Shown here one piece after another: positions 42,332 through 54,096 of a stretch of DNA of 64,000 nucleotides (position 1 is the first letter of the stretch; every line of letters begins with the position of its first letter). Made by a program: the position numbers and the translations under genes. The notes below the pieces were generated by a model. That model ran no database searches and had not been told where the DNA came from. It saw nothing but the letters and a program-made list of their open reading frames with translations. The DNA is taken from positions 304,733 through 368,732 of the forward strand of contig QEOQ01000704.1 of assembly GCA_010279815.1 (NCBI GenBank), given 5' to 3'. The stretch is from Brachionus plicatilis. Taxonomy: Eukaryota > Rotifera > Eurotatoria > Ploima > Brachionidae.

Positions 42332-44120
42332 TTAAAAAGGGGTTTCTGGACGATTTTTGACATATTCAGCAACACCTGGATTGGCCTTTACATTCTCGTA
42401 GACTGCATTCAACGCTGGAAATTTTTCCGAGAACTCTGGATGCTTGCTCAATAGAGAAAAAATGACATCAAAAATAGCCAAATCGGCCCAGCTCAAAGAA
42501 TCTCCAACTGAATAACCATTCGAGCCGTACATTCCGACCAATTTCTCCACATTTTGGGCTCCTTTGGTTCCTTGTTCTTTAAGAAACGCCCTAAAAGCTT
42601 CGGCCTTTAAAAATAAAAAAATCAAAAAAAAAAAATTCAAAGAAAATAAATTTTTATTTTAAATAAAATATAAATTTTAATTGCGATTTATTATTTTTTA
42701 ACTAAAATTACTGAAGCTCTAACTAAAATTACTAAAAAAAAATTTTTTTCTTAAATTTGCATAACTGATATTATTCTTATTAATTTTTCTAAATCGTAAT
42801 AAATTTAAAAATTAAACATAATTATAATTTAAAAAAACTAAAAATCAGCAGATAAACGTTTTACTGGATTTTGAGCATCTTTTTAAGCCAGAGAAGGATG
42901 TTTTGTACAATTAGTTTTTTTTTTATGAAATTGAGCATTATTTGGATAATTAAGAATATTATGGTATGAATTTTGATGAAAAATGTGAGTTCTGTAATCT
43001 GGTTTCTAAATTAGATCTCAATAATTCTTTGCTTATTACAATTCGGTTCATATACAGTGGTGATTTGATAACAGTATTTTACGAAAAATTGCGTAAATTT
43101 TCAGGATTTTGAGATAATTTTGGTAAAATTTGTTAAAATTCAAAACGGCCAATTCAAAATTTTTGAAAAGATGTCTTTTTTTTTCGAAAAATCGAAAATT
43201 TAAAAAAACTTTTTTTTTTCATAAATTTGTTAAAAAAATAGTTATTTTTAAATTTTTATAAAAAAAAACTTTTTTAAATTTTCGATTTTTCGAAAAAAAA
43301 AGACATCTTTTCAAAAATTTTGAATTTTGAATTGGCCGTTATGAATTTTAACAAATTTTACCAAAATTATCTCAAAATCCTGAAAATTTACGCAATTTTT
43401 CGTAAAATACCTCTTTTTCACTTTTCGGATTTTACGTTAATTTACGTAAAATATGGTAAAATTTGGTTAATTTACGGTATTTTACGTAATTTTTCGTAAA
43501 ATACTGTTATCAAATCACCACTGTAAAAGCAAAGGATAAATAAAAATTTTTAAAAAAGTTAAATAAAAAAATTATTTTTTTTTTAAATTTAATTAAATAT
43601 TGAAAAAACTAGCATCAAACTTGATTTTTAAAATAAATCCACATTTTTAAATTAACTAAGTAATTTTATGAAATGTTAGTCATTTTTATATTCATCTAGT
43701 AAAATTGATAAAAAATCAGTAATTTTAGTTAATGAATTAGCACACGCAAATTTTAATGGCTTTTTTTTAAATTACCTTTTCATCAGCATCTTGAATCCTA
43801 AATATATTGGAATAATAATAATTGACTGGCTCCATGATTGTTTCGACAACAGCGTCAGCCTGGGCTTGCTCAAGACTGTTCTTTCCTGCCAGGCCCGTTT
43901 CGCGGGCCACAAACCGGGCAATTGCCAATGATTGTGGCAATTCAACTGGGCCAACTTTCAGATACGGCAATTGACCAAGTGGTGCTTGATTTTTTTGCGC
44001 TGGCCACTGCTCAAATTCAACTCTTTCATCATTGTATTTTTTACCAGAGGCTGCGAAAATAAGTCTTGTTATTTCGCCGCGGCCTCTTAGATTAAAGTAT
44101 TTTAAATTGTAATCAGACAT
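42332..44120 (-). CDS. Sigma-class glutathione S-transferase 2
   Basis: Exon 1 is 44120-43776 (115 codons) and exon 2 is 42604-42332, giving 205 residues. The ATG at 44120 gives MSDYNLKYFNLRGRGEITRL, matching the family start; the upstream in-frame lysine-rich codons are ignored because they begin with TTG. The catalytic tyrosine (KYF), PYLKV, the intact PQSLAIARFVA glutathione motif and the GYSVGDSLSWADLAIFDV helix are present. The intron (1171 bases, GT-AG) is enlarged by a palindromic TA-flanked MITE at 43055-43523. All features of an active enzyme are visible. Confidence 0.9.
43055..43523. mobile_element. CAGTGG foldback MITE (Tc1/mariner-like) in GST 2 intron
   Basis: The element begins CAGTGGTGATTTGATAACAG and ends with its reverse complement; TA dinucleotides flank both ends (43053-43054 and 43524-43525). 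Nearly the entire element is one inverted repeat, with arms of about 200 bases and only a short spacer. The left arm lacks a segment that the right arm has (around 43410-43470, rich in TTACGTAAA words). TA target sites and CAGTG ends point to a Tc1/mariner-type origin. A half copy is at 55813-56000 and degraded copies are in CLCN7 intron 5. Confidence 0.8.
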
Positions 44121-44457
44121 TTTGAATTTTTTTCTTTTATTTTTCAAGTTTTATTATGAATTTATAGGTATTTATAGCTTATCTAAATGGCACATGATTT
44201 TTGGTCATGAGCCTGAGCTTTAAAATTACTAGAAAAGTAATTCGAACAAAAATTTTATTCTTTCAAAATATTAGTAACTAAAAGAGTTCTTATCTGTTGC
44301 TATGTTTTTCATAAAAATTCTAATTATACCAATAAACGCTGTTGCTTAGGTGGTAAAAGGTAATTGTAAACTTGGTCTATCTTATCTGAGCTTATAAATG
44401 TATAAATAAAATCTACTTTAACGATTTAAAATTTAAATTTTTTTTAAATTAGGCAAA

Positions 44458-44802
44458 ATGGGTTGTAATTCTTCCAGAGCAGAAAATGTAGTTGAGCCCA
44501 GCACTCAGCCGAATCAAAATCAAAGCGGTACATCTGGCCCGCAACTGCGTTCTCTATCCAAAACTTCGGTAAAAAAGAGTCAGACTAGTGTAAAAGACCA
44601 AAATGATTTGGAAGAAAATGACGAACAACAGCCTCCTCAATATGTATTGAACATTAATGTAGCAGAGAATGCCGAACAACAGCCGACTCAAAACGATTTA
44701 GAAGAAAATACTGAACAACAGTCGACTCCAAATGAACAAGAGGAGAATCAAAATGTTGATCAAATAGAAGTTGCTCAACAAGACGAAATCAGTCAAAATT
44801 AA
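44458..44802 (+). CDS. Acidic Gln/Asn/Glu-rich protein with predicted N-terminal acylation
   Basis: A 114-residue protein starting MGCNSSRAENVVEP. Gly2 with Ser6 fits the N-myristoylation consensus and Cys3 is a likely palmitoylation site, so membrane anchoring is predicted. The rest is low-complexity and acidic. It contains a degenerate internal repeat seen three times (NDLEENDEQQPPQ, AENAEQQPTQ, NDLEENTEQQSTP), separated by short linkers. No globular domain is seen. Poly(A) signals (AATAAA at about 44845) follow the stop. No family was recognised. It is divergent from GST 2, 337 bases apart. Confidence 0.65.
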   Translation: MGCNSSRAENVVEPSTQPNQNQSGTSGPQLRSLSKTSVKKSQTSVKDQNDLEENDEQQPPQYVLNINVAENAEQQPTQNDLEENTEQQSTPNEQEENQNVDQIEVAQQDEISQN

Positions 44803-47330
44803 AAAGAAATACGAAATTTCAGTTTAGTAAAATAATTAGTTCTTAATAAAGTTTAATAAAAAATTTAATTTAAAAAAAAATTAGATCTAGTTTTTATCAA
44901 TACCAGAAAGCATTCAAAATTTGAGAATCTTATTTTTTGAGAAAAAAAAATTATCTTAAATCCTTTTAGTTAATAAATGCAGCTTAAAAATAAGTTTTTT
45001 TTTTAAATTAAATAAATTTAATTCACAATTTTTATTTTAATTCAAATAAACCATACAAAGAACTAGGAAACTTGAAGTGACAGTATAGCTGGTTAAAACT
45101 CAAAGTCAAGTGTGGTGTTTTAAAAAAAGTTTTCAAAATAAATTGACTTGAGACAATTTTTTTATTGTTGTTTATTTTAAGAAAAGTTGATTAATTTAGA
45201 TTTATTTTCAATAAATAAAATTAATTTGATATCAAATATTCATTTTTTTCTCAAATATTTGTATTTAATAAAACCCTTATCCTGAAATTTTAAATTAAAT
45301 ATCAAACTTCACTTGGGAAAAAATTATGGTCAAACTCTTAACCCTTGCAACAAATATTTATTATTGAAATTTTTGAAAAAAGGTCAACTTTTCTTATTTT
45401 TTTACATTCGAGAATTTTATGTAGGAAAATTTATTCGCAGTAAATTGTGAAAATAATGATATCATTTTTTTATTATTGAAAATACAAATTTTTAAAAAAT
45501 ATCCAAAAAAAGGAGTCTATTATTTTTGACTAGGTGGCTTGCGAGCATACTTTAAAATTTTGTTTTTATAAGATGTGTATTTAATCTTAACTTAAAATCA
45601 ATAAAATTTTAAATTATATTTTTTTTTGAAAAAAAGAAAAACTCAGACTATAGATCTGGTCAATAATTCAAATTATGGACCAGAAAAATAAATTTTATTT
45701 TTTGGAAATTTGATCGCATTTTTTTCTTAATGATTTTTTTCATTGCTAAAGAAAATATATTTATAAAAAAATTTTGATTCAAAAATTACTAAAATAAAAC
45801 ATTACAAAATATTAAGAAATTTTTTTCCTTATAATAAATATTGATCACAAAAAATCACTATAATTTTTGGATCATATAATGATGGTCATCAAATAGATAA
45901 CCAGTGGTTTTATGATCAAAATGCTCATCAAACTGACATGCTACCATTTATTAAATTATCCTCATGAGCCTTTTGTTATTATTTTTTCATCACAAAAATA
46001 ACCTTCTAAAATGAAGAAAATAAAACAATTCAAAACTATAAAAACTTTTATTTAGTAGATTATAAATTTCACTTTTGAAAAGAAAAAAAGACAAATTACG
46101 AACATAAGGTTGAAAATCAAATCTTGAAGATACCGCATTCAATCTGAACATTATACGGTATTTTACTTTATTTTGATTTTAATTTGATTTAAAAAAATAT
46201 TTTATCACATGATTATATTATTAATAATCTAACTTTATTTTTATATTTTATTCTGAAGGAGATCTAGCTCGGTACAAAAATAATAAATAATAAGATAAAA
46301 AAAAACATTCTAGTCTGATCACTAAAAATTGATTTTGTTCGAAAAAAATTTTTTATCACATGATTTTTTTATTATATTTTTATCATTTCAAATTGAACTT
46401 TTTACTTCTTCAAATCAAAAAAATAATATCAAGTTATTGAAAAAAGGTCTAATTCCGTTATTGTTTTTTTGTGATCATATCAATAATGAGATCAATGGCA
46501 TCATGTCTGTTAAGTGAACATTTTAATCAGATTACCAATTTGGTGATCATCATTCTAAGAACCAGATAAAATTTTGATCACCAAAAAATACTTCTCTAAA
46601 ATATTTAGAAATTGTTTTGACTTTTTATAATTCAATAAAATCGATGTGATTAAAATAATCTTAAATCATTTTAAAATTAGGAAGCATTTTTGAAAATTCA
46701 GCTTTAGTATAAAATTCAAGTATTTATGATGAAAAATCAAGAAAGTTCAACAGTTTAAATATCCAGAAAACGCCATTAATTTTTTATTAATCTATTAAAT
46801 ACTTTTTTTCCTTATAATAAATATTTATCACAAAAATAAATTCTAATTTTTGGATCGTATAATAATGACCACCAAATTGGTGAACAGTGGTTTTGATGTC
46901 AAAAAGTTCACCAAAACGAAATGAAACCATTGATCACATTTTTTTTCATTTTCATTAGATCACATAATCAACATGACCATTTTGTTGTTATTTTTCATCA
47001 ATTAAATAACCTTCTACGGTGAAGTAAATTTACAAAATGAAGAAAATAAAACAATTTAAAAATAATTTAAAAGTATCAAAACTTTTATTTAGTAGATTAA
47101 AAAACAAATTACGACATCCGTCCAAAAATCAAATCTTGAAATAATTTTCAAACTTTATTTTCTAAATCGTTAGGCTAAAAAGAAGGACTTTGATCAATTC
47201 TAAGTAGCCTGAGATATTTCATCAAACTATTTAATAAATAAATAAATCTTCAAATAGCTTGAAGATACCGCATTTACTCTGAACATTGCTCAAAAGGTAT
47301 AAAAAGAAACTGTTTGTTAAATAGCTATAA
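44803..47330. repeat. Intergenic DNA with a roughly 330-base direct duplication before tRNA-Lys
   Basis: About 45826-46150 and about 46808-47290 are direct copies with scattered differences: TTTTTGGATC(A/G)TATAATGA, AAAACTTTTATTTAGTAGAT and GAAGATACCGCATT all occur in both. Between them, 46330-46560 holds a related, rearranged segment. A retroposon-like tail (TCTGAAGGAGATCTAGCTCG before (AAT)n-like sequence) is at 46250-46300. No gene is seen. Confidence 0.55.
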
Positions 47331-47403
47331 GCCCGGTTAGCTCAGTCGGTAGAGCGTGAGACTTTTAATCTCAAGGCCAAGGGTTCGAGCCCCTTATCGG
47401 GCG
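47331..47403 (+). tRNA. tRNA-Lys (anticodon TTT)
   Basis: A 73-base intronless tRNA folds completely. The acceptor stem is GCCCGGT with ATCGGGC, the D arm GCTC-AGTCGGTA-GAGC, and the anticodon arm TGAGA-CTTTTAA-TCTCA with anticodon TTT. The variable loop is AGGCC, the T arm AAGGG-TTCGAGC-CCCTT, and the discriminator base G. CCA is not encoded, as expected in a eukaryotic nucleus. Internal A and B boxes (TTAGCTCAGTCGG and GGTTCGAGCC) are intact, and a T-run follows at 47406 as a Pol III terminator. Confidence 0.97.
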
Positions 47404-48326
47404 AATTTTTATTTTTTTTTTAGTTTAATTCAAAATAAAAATTTCTTTTACATTTTAATTTCAAAAAAAAGTGTAAACTGATCCAGATAGATTCTGTTAT
47501 GCCTAGCAAATCCTACTTTCCTTTTCTACTAGTATGACGCTATAATTTAACTACTATTTAAGCTTTTACATTAAAATAATTTGATACAACAAAAATAAAT
47601 TGGTTTACTAAAGTTAATCTTTTAATTATAAATCCCTAGTTTTTACAATTCTATATCTAAAATAATTAAATTAAAATGAAATCGTGATTTTTTTGATCTT
47701 TTAAATTTATTTGAGCTTAAATAATTTTAAAGTTTAAATTTTTTTTTAAATGCAATTATTATTTACGAAGAATTTTTTCTCATTTTAACTTAATAAATGA
47801 ATTCCCATATTTTGAGTTCGAAAAATAATCTTAGTTTTATTTCCATTTATTCATTACCTGGATTGAAGTTTTGTCATCAATTAATTAAAAAAATAATTCA
47901 ATATTTTTTTTTGATTCAATAAAAACAAAGAGGGAAACAATGAACAAAAAATTATTCAGTTTATTTTTTATTATAATTTTATTGTCAATCAAATGATAAA
48001 AAAAAACGAGAAATATATATAAAAATGAATCAATTCAATTTATTCATACAAATATTTTAAAGAAAGATTTATTTTTACAATATTTAAATTTTTTTAAAGG
48101 AATTATTATTATTTAACTATGACTACTTTAACAGTACCCCAATTTTTTTCTTATTTTTACATAATAAATGTATATCTATATTTTATCAATGTAGACAAAA
48201 TTATAATAAATTTGAAAAATAATCTTAGTTTTTTCCATCCATTTTTTTCAATTCAATGAAAAAAAAAATCATTTAAATTTGAAAATAAATTTTTGTTGAG
48301 ATTTTAAATTTTAGATATTAGTTAAG
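47404..48326. other. AT-rich intergenic DNA between tRNA-Lys and GST 3
   Basis: No gene is seen. Around 47820-47850 and 48200-48230 share the phrase GAAAAATAATCTTAGTTTT and neighbouring words, suggesting a local duplication of about 100 bases. Confidence 0.45.
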
Positions 48327-48998
48327 ATGCCATCTTATAAATTGACATATTTTGATGGACGTGGCCGTGCCGAACTGACTCGGTTAATTTTTGTGGTTGC
48401 TGGTGTACCCTTCGAAGATGAAACATTTCCTTTTTCAGAATGGCCTGGAAATTTCAAAGCTGGTTATTTTCTTTTCAAAAATCTATAAACAAAAAAATTA
48501 ATTTTTTCAAATACAGAAACACCTCTTGGACAAGTTCCATATTTAACTGTTGATGGCGAAAAAATACCACAAAGCATTTCTTTTGCAAGAATGCTTGCTA
48601 AGAGATTTAATTTGGCTGGAAATGATGAGCTTGAACATCTCAAAACTGATGTTGTCGTCGACACAGTAACTGACTTACAAAACAATCATTATTTGAGAGA
48701 GTTTGATGAAACTGTAGAAGATCATGATCAATTGATTGCCAAATTTTTGGCTGAGGAAGCTCCGGTTCATCTGGAACGAATAGAAAAACTTGTTTGTCTT
48801 TACGGAAGTGAAGGCTTTTCAGTTGGGAGCTATCTTAAGTGGTCTGATTTGCATGTATATGATATAACATCATCAATGCTAAAATTAAACCCCTGCATTT
48901 TGGATAAATATCCCAAAATTCAAGCTATTAGAAAAACAGTTGAATCAAATGAAAAAGTGGCAGCTTATTTGAAGACTAGACATGAAACTGAATTTTGA
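48327..48998 (+). CDS. Sigma-class glutathione S-transferase 3
   Basis: Exon 1 is 48327-48462 (45 codons plus one base) and exon 2 is 48517-48998, GT-AG, giving 205 residues. MPSYKLTYFDGRGRAELTRL is the textbook sigma-class N-terminus with the catalytic tyrosine; GQVPYLTVDGEKIPQSISFAR holds the glutathione-binding PQS motif. The C-terminal domain has GFSVGSYLKWSDLHVYDI. Its single intron is at residue 46, whereas GST 1 has one at residue 85 and GST 2 at 115. It lies on the opposite strand from GST 1 and 2 and is bracketed by a tRNA-Lys and a tRNA-Lys pseudogene. Confidence 0.93.
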
Positions 48999-49201
48999 AC
49001 TTATTTTTAGTGTCATAATTTAAGTTGAATTTTGCTTTTAATTCAGCATTATTTTTCAAACATTTAAAAATTTTAAAACCTTTTTATCTTCAAAAATAAA
49101 ATGTTTAAATATTTTTATTAAATTTTTATTTAAACCTAAAATTTAAAATAAGTAAAAAATTCGTTTTCCGTATAATATTTGATTTTCTTAGAAAACTTTA
49201 A

Positions 49202-49257
49202 GCCCGGTTAGCTCAGTTGGTAGATCGTGAGATTTTTCGAGGTTCGAGCATCGGGCG
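49202..49257 (+). pseudogene. tRNA-Lys pseudogene
   Basis: The first 38 bases match the tRNA-Lys at 47331 (GCCCGGTTAGCTCAGTTGGT), but about 17 bases covering part of the anticodon arm, the variable loop and the T stem are missing. The remaining 3' end is GGTTCGAGCATCGGGCG. The anticodon arm and T stem cannot form. Downstream sequence also resembles that after the intact gene (AATTTTTATTTT, later CTGATC), so this is a duplicated genomic segment rather than a retroposed tRNA. Confidence 0.9.
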
Positions 49258-49333
49258 AATTTTTATTTTTGTTTTTTAATAAAATTAATTAGATTTTAAA
49301 TTAAAAAAAATTGTAAGCTGATCTAAATATAAT

Positions 49334-49805
49334 NNNNNNNNNNNNNNNNNNNNNNNNNNNNNNNNNNNNNNNNNNNNNNNNNNNNNNNNNNNNNNNNNNN
49401 NNNNNNNNNNNNNNNNNNNNNNNNNNNNNNNNNNNNNNNNNNNNNNNNNNNNNNNNNNNNNNNNNNNNNNNNNNNNNNNNNNNNNNNNNNNNNNNNNNNN
49501 NNNNNNNNNNNNNNNNNNNNNNNNNNNNNNNNNNNNNNNNNNNNNNNNNNNNNNNNNNNNNNNNNNNNNNNNNNNNNNNNNNNNNNNNNNNNNNNNNNNN
49601 NNNNNNNNNNNNNNNNNNNNNNNNNNNNNNNNNNNNNNNNNNNNNNNNNNNNNNNNNNNNNNNNNNNNNNNNNNNNNNNNNNNNNNNNNNNNNNNNNNNN
49701 NNNNNNNNNNNNNNNNNNNNNNNNNNNNNNNNNNNNNNNNNNNNNNNNNNNNNNNNNNNNNNNNNNNNNNNNNNNNNNNNNNNNNNNNNNNNNNNNNNNN
49801 NNNNN
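49334..49805. other. Assembly gap (run of N)
   Basis: 472 undetermined bases. An (ATT)n microsatellite starts directly at the right edge (49806-49831), which probably caused the break. Confidence 1.
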
Positions 49806-51819
49806 ATTATTATTATTATTATTATTATTATATTTCATTCGATAAAAATAATAAAAATTAAAATAACAATAACAAATTTAAATGTATGACAAAACACTAA
49901 GAAGCCAATGACAAAATGATTTTCTTAAGCACCATCAGCTATAACTGTTGTTGGACTATAAACAAAATTCTATATTAATTTTTCTGGTATTAAATTTAAA
50001 GAATTAAAAACAAACTCAACATCTGTGTGAATTTCATTGGAAGTGACTGCAATTCCGACAGATGAAATTTTTTTGTTTATCTCTAGTACCGACCATTATT
50101 ATTATTTATTATTATTATTATTTCATTAAACCATTAAAAATGGAAATCCTTAAAAAATTAGTTTATAATTGGCATCAACCGTAATATGAATAGACTTGGT
50201 AATATAACTTAAGTAACCTCCGGCAACTTGAATTTCATGATCATGATCAAATGATCAAAACTTAATTGATTAAAATCTTAATAAAAATGACGAAATTAGC
50301 TTTTTTTAATTTGTTTTAAAACTAAACATAAGATGTTTATTATTTTAATTGATATAAAACAAAATTTTTTTTTTCTATTTGAGCTTTAATTGATTGTTCA
50401 AAAATCTTTATTTGAAAACTTTGAAGGCAAATTTAAAATCGACATTAAGTTATCAAAATTATAACTTTAAATGATAATATTAATTAAAACAAATTAAAGC
50501 GAAACAAAGTTAAATTTCTGATTGAAAAATTTCTAAATATTGATAAAGATTTTAATTTTCAGATAAAAATTCATAAAATTTTGTATCTAATAAAAGATTA
50601 AACAAATTATGTTTAATAATGTTTAATCATTAGTTATTAAAAAATTGAATAAAAAATACCTTTTTTTTAATCAAGAACCAAAAATTTTGATTTAGAAATT
50701 TACATTTGATTATGAACTTCAATTTGCCGTAACCGCCTTGTTGCAATAAACTATCTAAAAAAGATTAGTTATTCTTTGATAGCCCCATGATCAAATTTGA
50801 TAAAAAATTCTTTATCTGGTTTAGTTTCTTTAGGGATGCTATCTCTTTCTGAGCCCTACAATTGCAATTAAAATATACTTATTTTTGAGGTTCCATATCT
50901 TTTTTCCGGAATTCAGCTAGAAAATTACGAAGTTTACGAATTCAATTTATTTATTTATTTATCTGTACCGAGCTAATGATCCAACAGAATATAAAAAACA
51001 AATAAGATAGAATAAAATAAATAATAAATAAAAAATTAAATAGAAAAAGGATAAATAAGTCTAAGTATTAAAAAGAAAGTTAAAAACGATATTTGAAATA
51101 AATAGAGGTAAGGCAAATATTTGATGGTTCAGGAAAAAAAGAAGAAATTACTAGGTAACAAGTAACAGTTACTTGTTTTTGTTTGAGGCCTCTTAAGATA
51201 ACTTTCGAAGTTTTTAATTTTGTCATCTTTTTAATTGAAAACCATCCAATTAATTTAAGCTGTCAGTTAAAAATTTTAATTGTTATAAGATCATTTTTTT
51301 TGACAATATTTAATTGTTTAGTCATTAAAGTGATTTAATTAGTTGTTGAAATTTATAGTCTTAAAATGAATTTATTTGTCAGTACTTTAATTGATAGGCC
51401 ATTTTAATGATTTTTTAAATTTTATTTCTATTTTTTGATATCAGACTTAGGTAATAAAAAAAAATATTTCATAAAATTTTGTTTGATCAAAAATAAAAAT
51501 TATGTATTTTCAGTGAAAACTTTTTTTTTATTTCTTAGAACCATTGGCAACTTAAATTAAAATCAGGGGATTTAACGCTTTTTTAAATTTTTTTTTTAAT
51601 ACTCCTAGAGTTCGATTTGTTTTATTAATTATTTCTGACAAATTCTCTTATTATTTTAAGTCTTTGCTAAAAACAACTCGCGAATCTTGCTCGTTTGGTG
51701 AACTCTCCATCTCAAAATTACCAAGTTTCTAATTTAAATTCAAGTTGTTTTTACCGTAGTGAATACCTTATATTTTTCTTTGTTGGCCAGTAAACAATAA
51801 GCTCAGGTTTCTTGTAGCC
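49806..51819. repeat. AT-rich DNA with retroposon tails
   Basis: (ATT)n arrays lie at 49806-49831 and about 50097-50132. At 50943-50990, (ATTT)n is followed by CTGTACCGAGCTAATGATCC. On the minus strand this is a LINE-type 3' end, related to tails at 46250-46300 and 55715-55770. No intact gene is seen; the tail at 50943 may belong to the reverse-transcriptase remnant at 51820-52072. Confidence 0.5.
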
Positions 51820-52072
51820 TTTTATAGGTCGTTTATATAAATTACAAGGAGCAAGGGCCCAAAACGGATCCCTAAGCCACACAACTTTTTACATGCTTCC
51901 AATTTGATACTGCTTCTCCTGAAATAACTCTTTGAGAACGATTTGTTAGAAAGGAAATAATCCAACTAAATAATTTATCATCAAATTCATATTTACTACA
52001 TTTATAAATCAGTCATGAATTCGAAACTTTGTCGAATGGTTTTGCAAAGTATAAATGAACCACGTCTACAGG
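51820..52072 (-). pseudogene. Decayed LINE reverse transcriptase
   Basis: The minus-strand frame shows VDVVHLYFAKPFDKV (motif A, normally DVVYLDFAKAFDKV), then a stop. LFSWIISFLTNRSQRVISG, a degraded SGVPQGSVLGP segment with an internal stop (GSVLGP is still readable) and a shifted LLLVIYINDL follow. The catalytic aspartate of motif A is changed to tyrosine and there are at least two stops and one frameshift, so the copy is dead. It is the Jockey/CR1-like type, as at 17843-18172. Confidence 0.85.
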
Positions 52073-52626
52073 GTTTTTTAGATAGATATTTTCAGTGAAA
52101 AAGTATACTGTTTCAAATAAATTTGTTGCGCAACTCCTTATTTGAAAATGACAAAAAATTGAATCACATTTTTCTAAATGTTTAAAATTAGTTCTGCAAA
52201 TGCGACATACATAGTTGTATCAACTGTAAAAGTCTGCAAATGATGTGAAAAATCTCTGCACTAAGCTTGTTTATAATTAAATGTAATTTCTACTAAATTT
52301 TTTTACTTTTGCAGGCTTTTATATTTGATGCAAATATGTATGTTGCACCATGTTTCATTTACAGAACTATTTTAAAATTAAAAAAAAAAAAAATTTATTC
52401 AATTTTTGTGTCATTTTATTCTGTTTTATTGTCCTGAATTTCACAAAACCAAAGCCATTCAGATAAATTTTTTAATTTTAAAGTCTATATTTTAGTGTGG
52501 AGTTGAAAATAAATTACAGGATCAGACTTGTGCGTAAGTCAAAAATTTAAGCCATTTTTAGAATTTACTTTATTTCAAAAAATTTAATTTTTGTTTTCGA
52601 AGAAATTTGATAAAAAAATCTTCTAA
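52073..52626. other. AT-rich DNA
   Basis: No gene was recognised. An imperfect inverted arrangement of GCAACATACAT-like words (52200-52215 and 52335-52350) is present but weak. Confidence 0.4.
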
Positions 52627-53572
52627 TTAATTTTCTAATTTGAATACGTCAGATTGGATTGGACGTAAGTTGTCTGATTGGTTGTCGTTGACTAGTAGAG
52701 GCACTGGCGCGTCTGGTTGACATTCGTTTGCTTGAATGTTTGAAATGACCATAAGTTCAGTTGGTTGACTAGGGGTACCTAAAATTTTTTGAAAATTTTG
52801 AAAATTGAAATTTAATTAAAATTTTTACTTTGCCTTTTTTAATTGAAATTTATATAAATTAATTGACAAAATTTAATTTTATCTTATTCAAATTAATGAA
52901 ATAGATGGCATCTTTTAGCTTTTCTTTCTAAAAGAACCTAAGCTTAAATTAAAAACGATATATTCTTATATTGTTTGATTATTAGAAAAATTCTCCCTTT
53001 AAAAATAAAAAAATAACTTACTTTTCGATTCTTTACGGAAAATTTTATGATTTTGTTCACAAAATTTTATATATTCATCATCTATCTCACTCTGATTAGA
53101 ATATATTTCCTCTAAATCATTTTTCAATTTTTTCTCTTTTTGCTTTAAATTTTCAGCTTTTAAAGCAATTCTTTTTAGTTCATTTTGATCCATAGGCGTC
53201 TGAACTGTTGAAATGTATAAATAATCATCAATAGCCTCCATCAAATCAATTTCGTTTTGGTTGATTTCACTTGATAACTAAATGTAATGGAAAAATATAA
53301 TGTTCACGCTTTAAGAAAAAAAAACTTACATTTTTTATCTTTTCGCTCAATTCTCGAGATTCGAGAAAATATCTTTTGACAACTTCAGTCAAAGGAGAAT
53401 AGATCTTTTTGGTTGAAACAACATTTTTGTGGACAATTTGATTCATTTTGTCAATAAATTCGTTTTCGAAAACGTCTTTATATTTGCTTGAGATGCTTTC
53501 CAATAACTTCAAGTAAGAAGACTCTCGGGCATAAAACGAATATAATTTATTTATTTTTTCTATCGAATTCAA
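52627..53572 (-). CDS. Unrecognised coiled-coil protein, at least three exons, 5' end uncertain
   Basis: Exons at 53572-53330, 53277-53022 and 52778-52627 join in frame through GT-AG introns to about 216 residues. The product is mostly helical and charged: YLKLLESISSKYKDVFENEF in exon 1, KAENLKQKEKKLKNDLEEIY in exon 2, then a Pro/Asn/Gln-rich tail (ANECQPDAPVPLLVNDNQSD). The frame at 53572 has no ATG; the first in-frame ATG is within the KMNQ part of exon 1. The sequence upstream (GATAG) could be an acceptor, so one or more 5' exons are probably missing. No family was recognised. The clean splice sites and the absence of stops suggest it is, or was until recently, a real gene. Confidence 0.55.
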
Positions 53573-53847
53573 TTATTAAATTTATTTTCAATTTTTTCTA
53601 AAAACAATTGAAATTGAAGGACATTAATGAAATGACTTAAATTTTATTAATTAATTTTTTTTTTGTTGACTAAATAGTTTAAAAGAGAAATTATTTAAAA
53701 AATTGAAAAAGAAATTGTTGATGAAGTGAGACTTTGAAAGATTAAATAGAAAAAGCGAGTGCTTAATTATTTTTCTTTTACTTTGAAAAAAATATTTCAG
53801 ATTTCTTTATTTATCTTGGTCAATTGATTAACAATTGAATTTGATAA

Positions 53848-54021
53848 AAAAGCTTCAAAGACTATCAATCGGTATTTGTTAGCTTTTTTTCCAAAGAAAA
53901 AAATAAGCCAACATCTAACAATTGACTCTTTGGCTTGGGTGCATTGGTCGCACCACTTTAATTGAACAACAGACCCATGCAGCGGAAAAATTACCAACCC
54001 TTTTTGTGACCTTTTTGTCAT
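53848..54021 (-). repeat. 180-base repeat block, copy 1
   Basis: Nearly identical to 59245-59425 in the same orientation, and part of it (AACAAATACCGATTGATAGA in its plus-strand form) recurs inverted at 57715-57795. On the minus strand all copies encode part of a peptide around KKANKYRLIVFEAF, so the block derives from coding sequence. Copy 1 is open from an ATG at 54021 but its product resembles nothing known. Confidence 0.7.
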
Positions 54022-54096
54022 TGCTGGTCATGGTCATGAGACAATAGGTTTTTTCATAAGAACTTGAACTTGAAACTTGAATTGTTCACCTCTACA

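Noticed and set aside
49323..49838. Open frame across the N run
   Set aside because: An artefact of undetermined bases.
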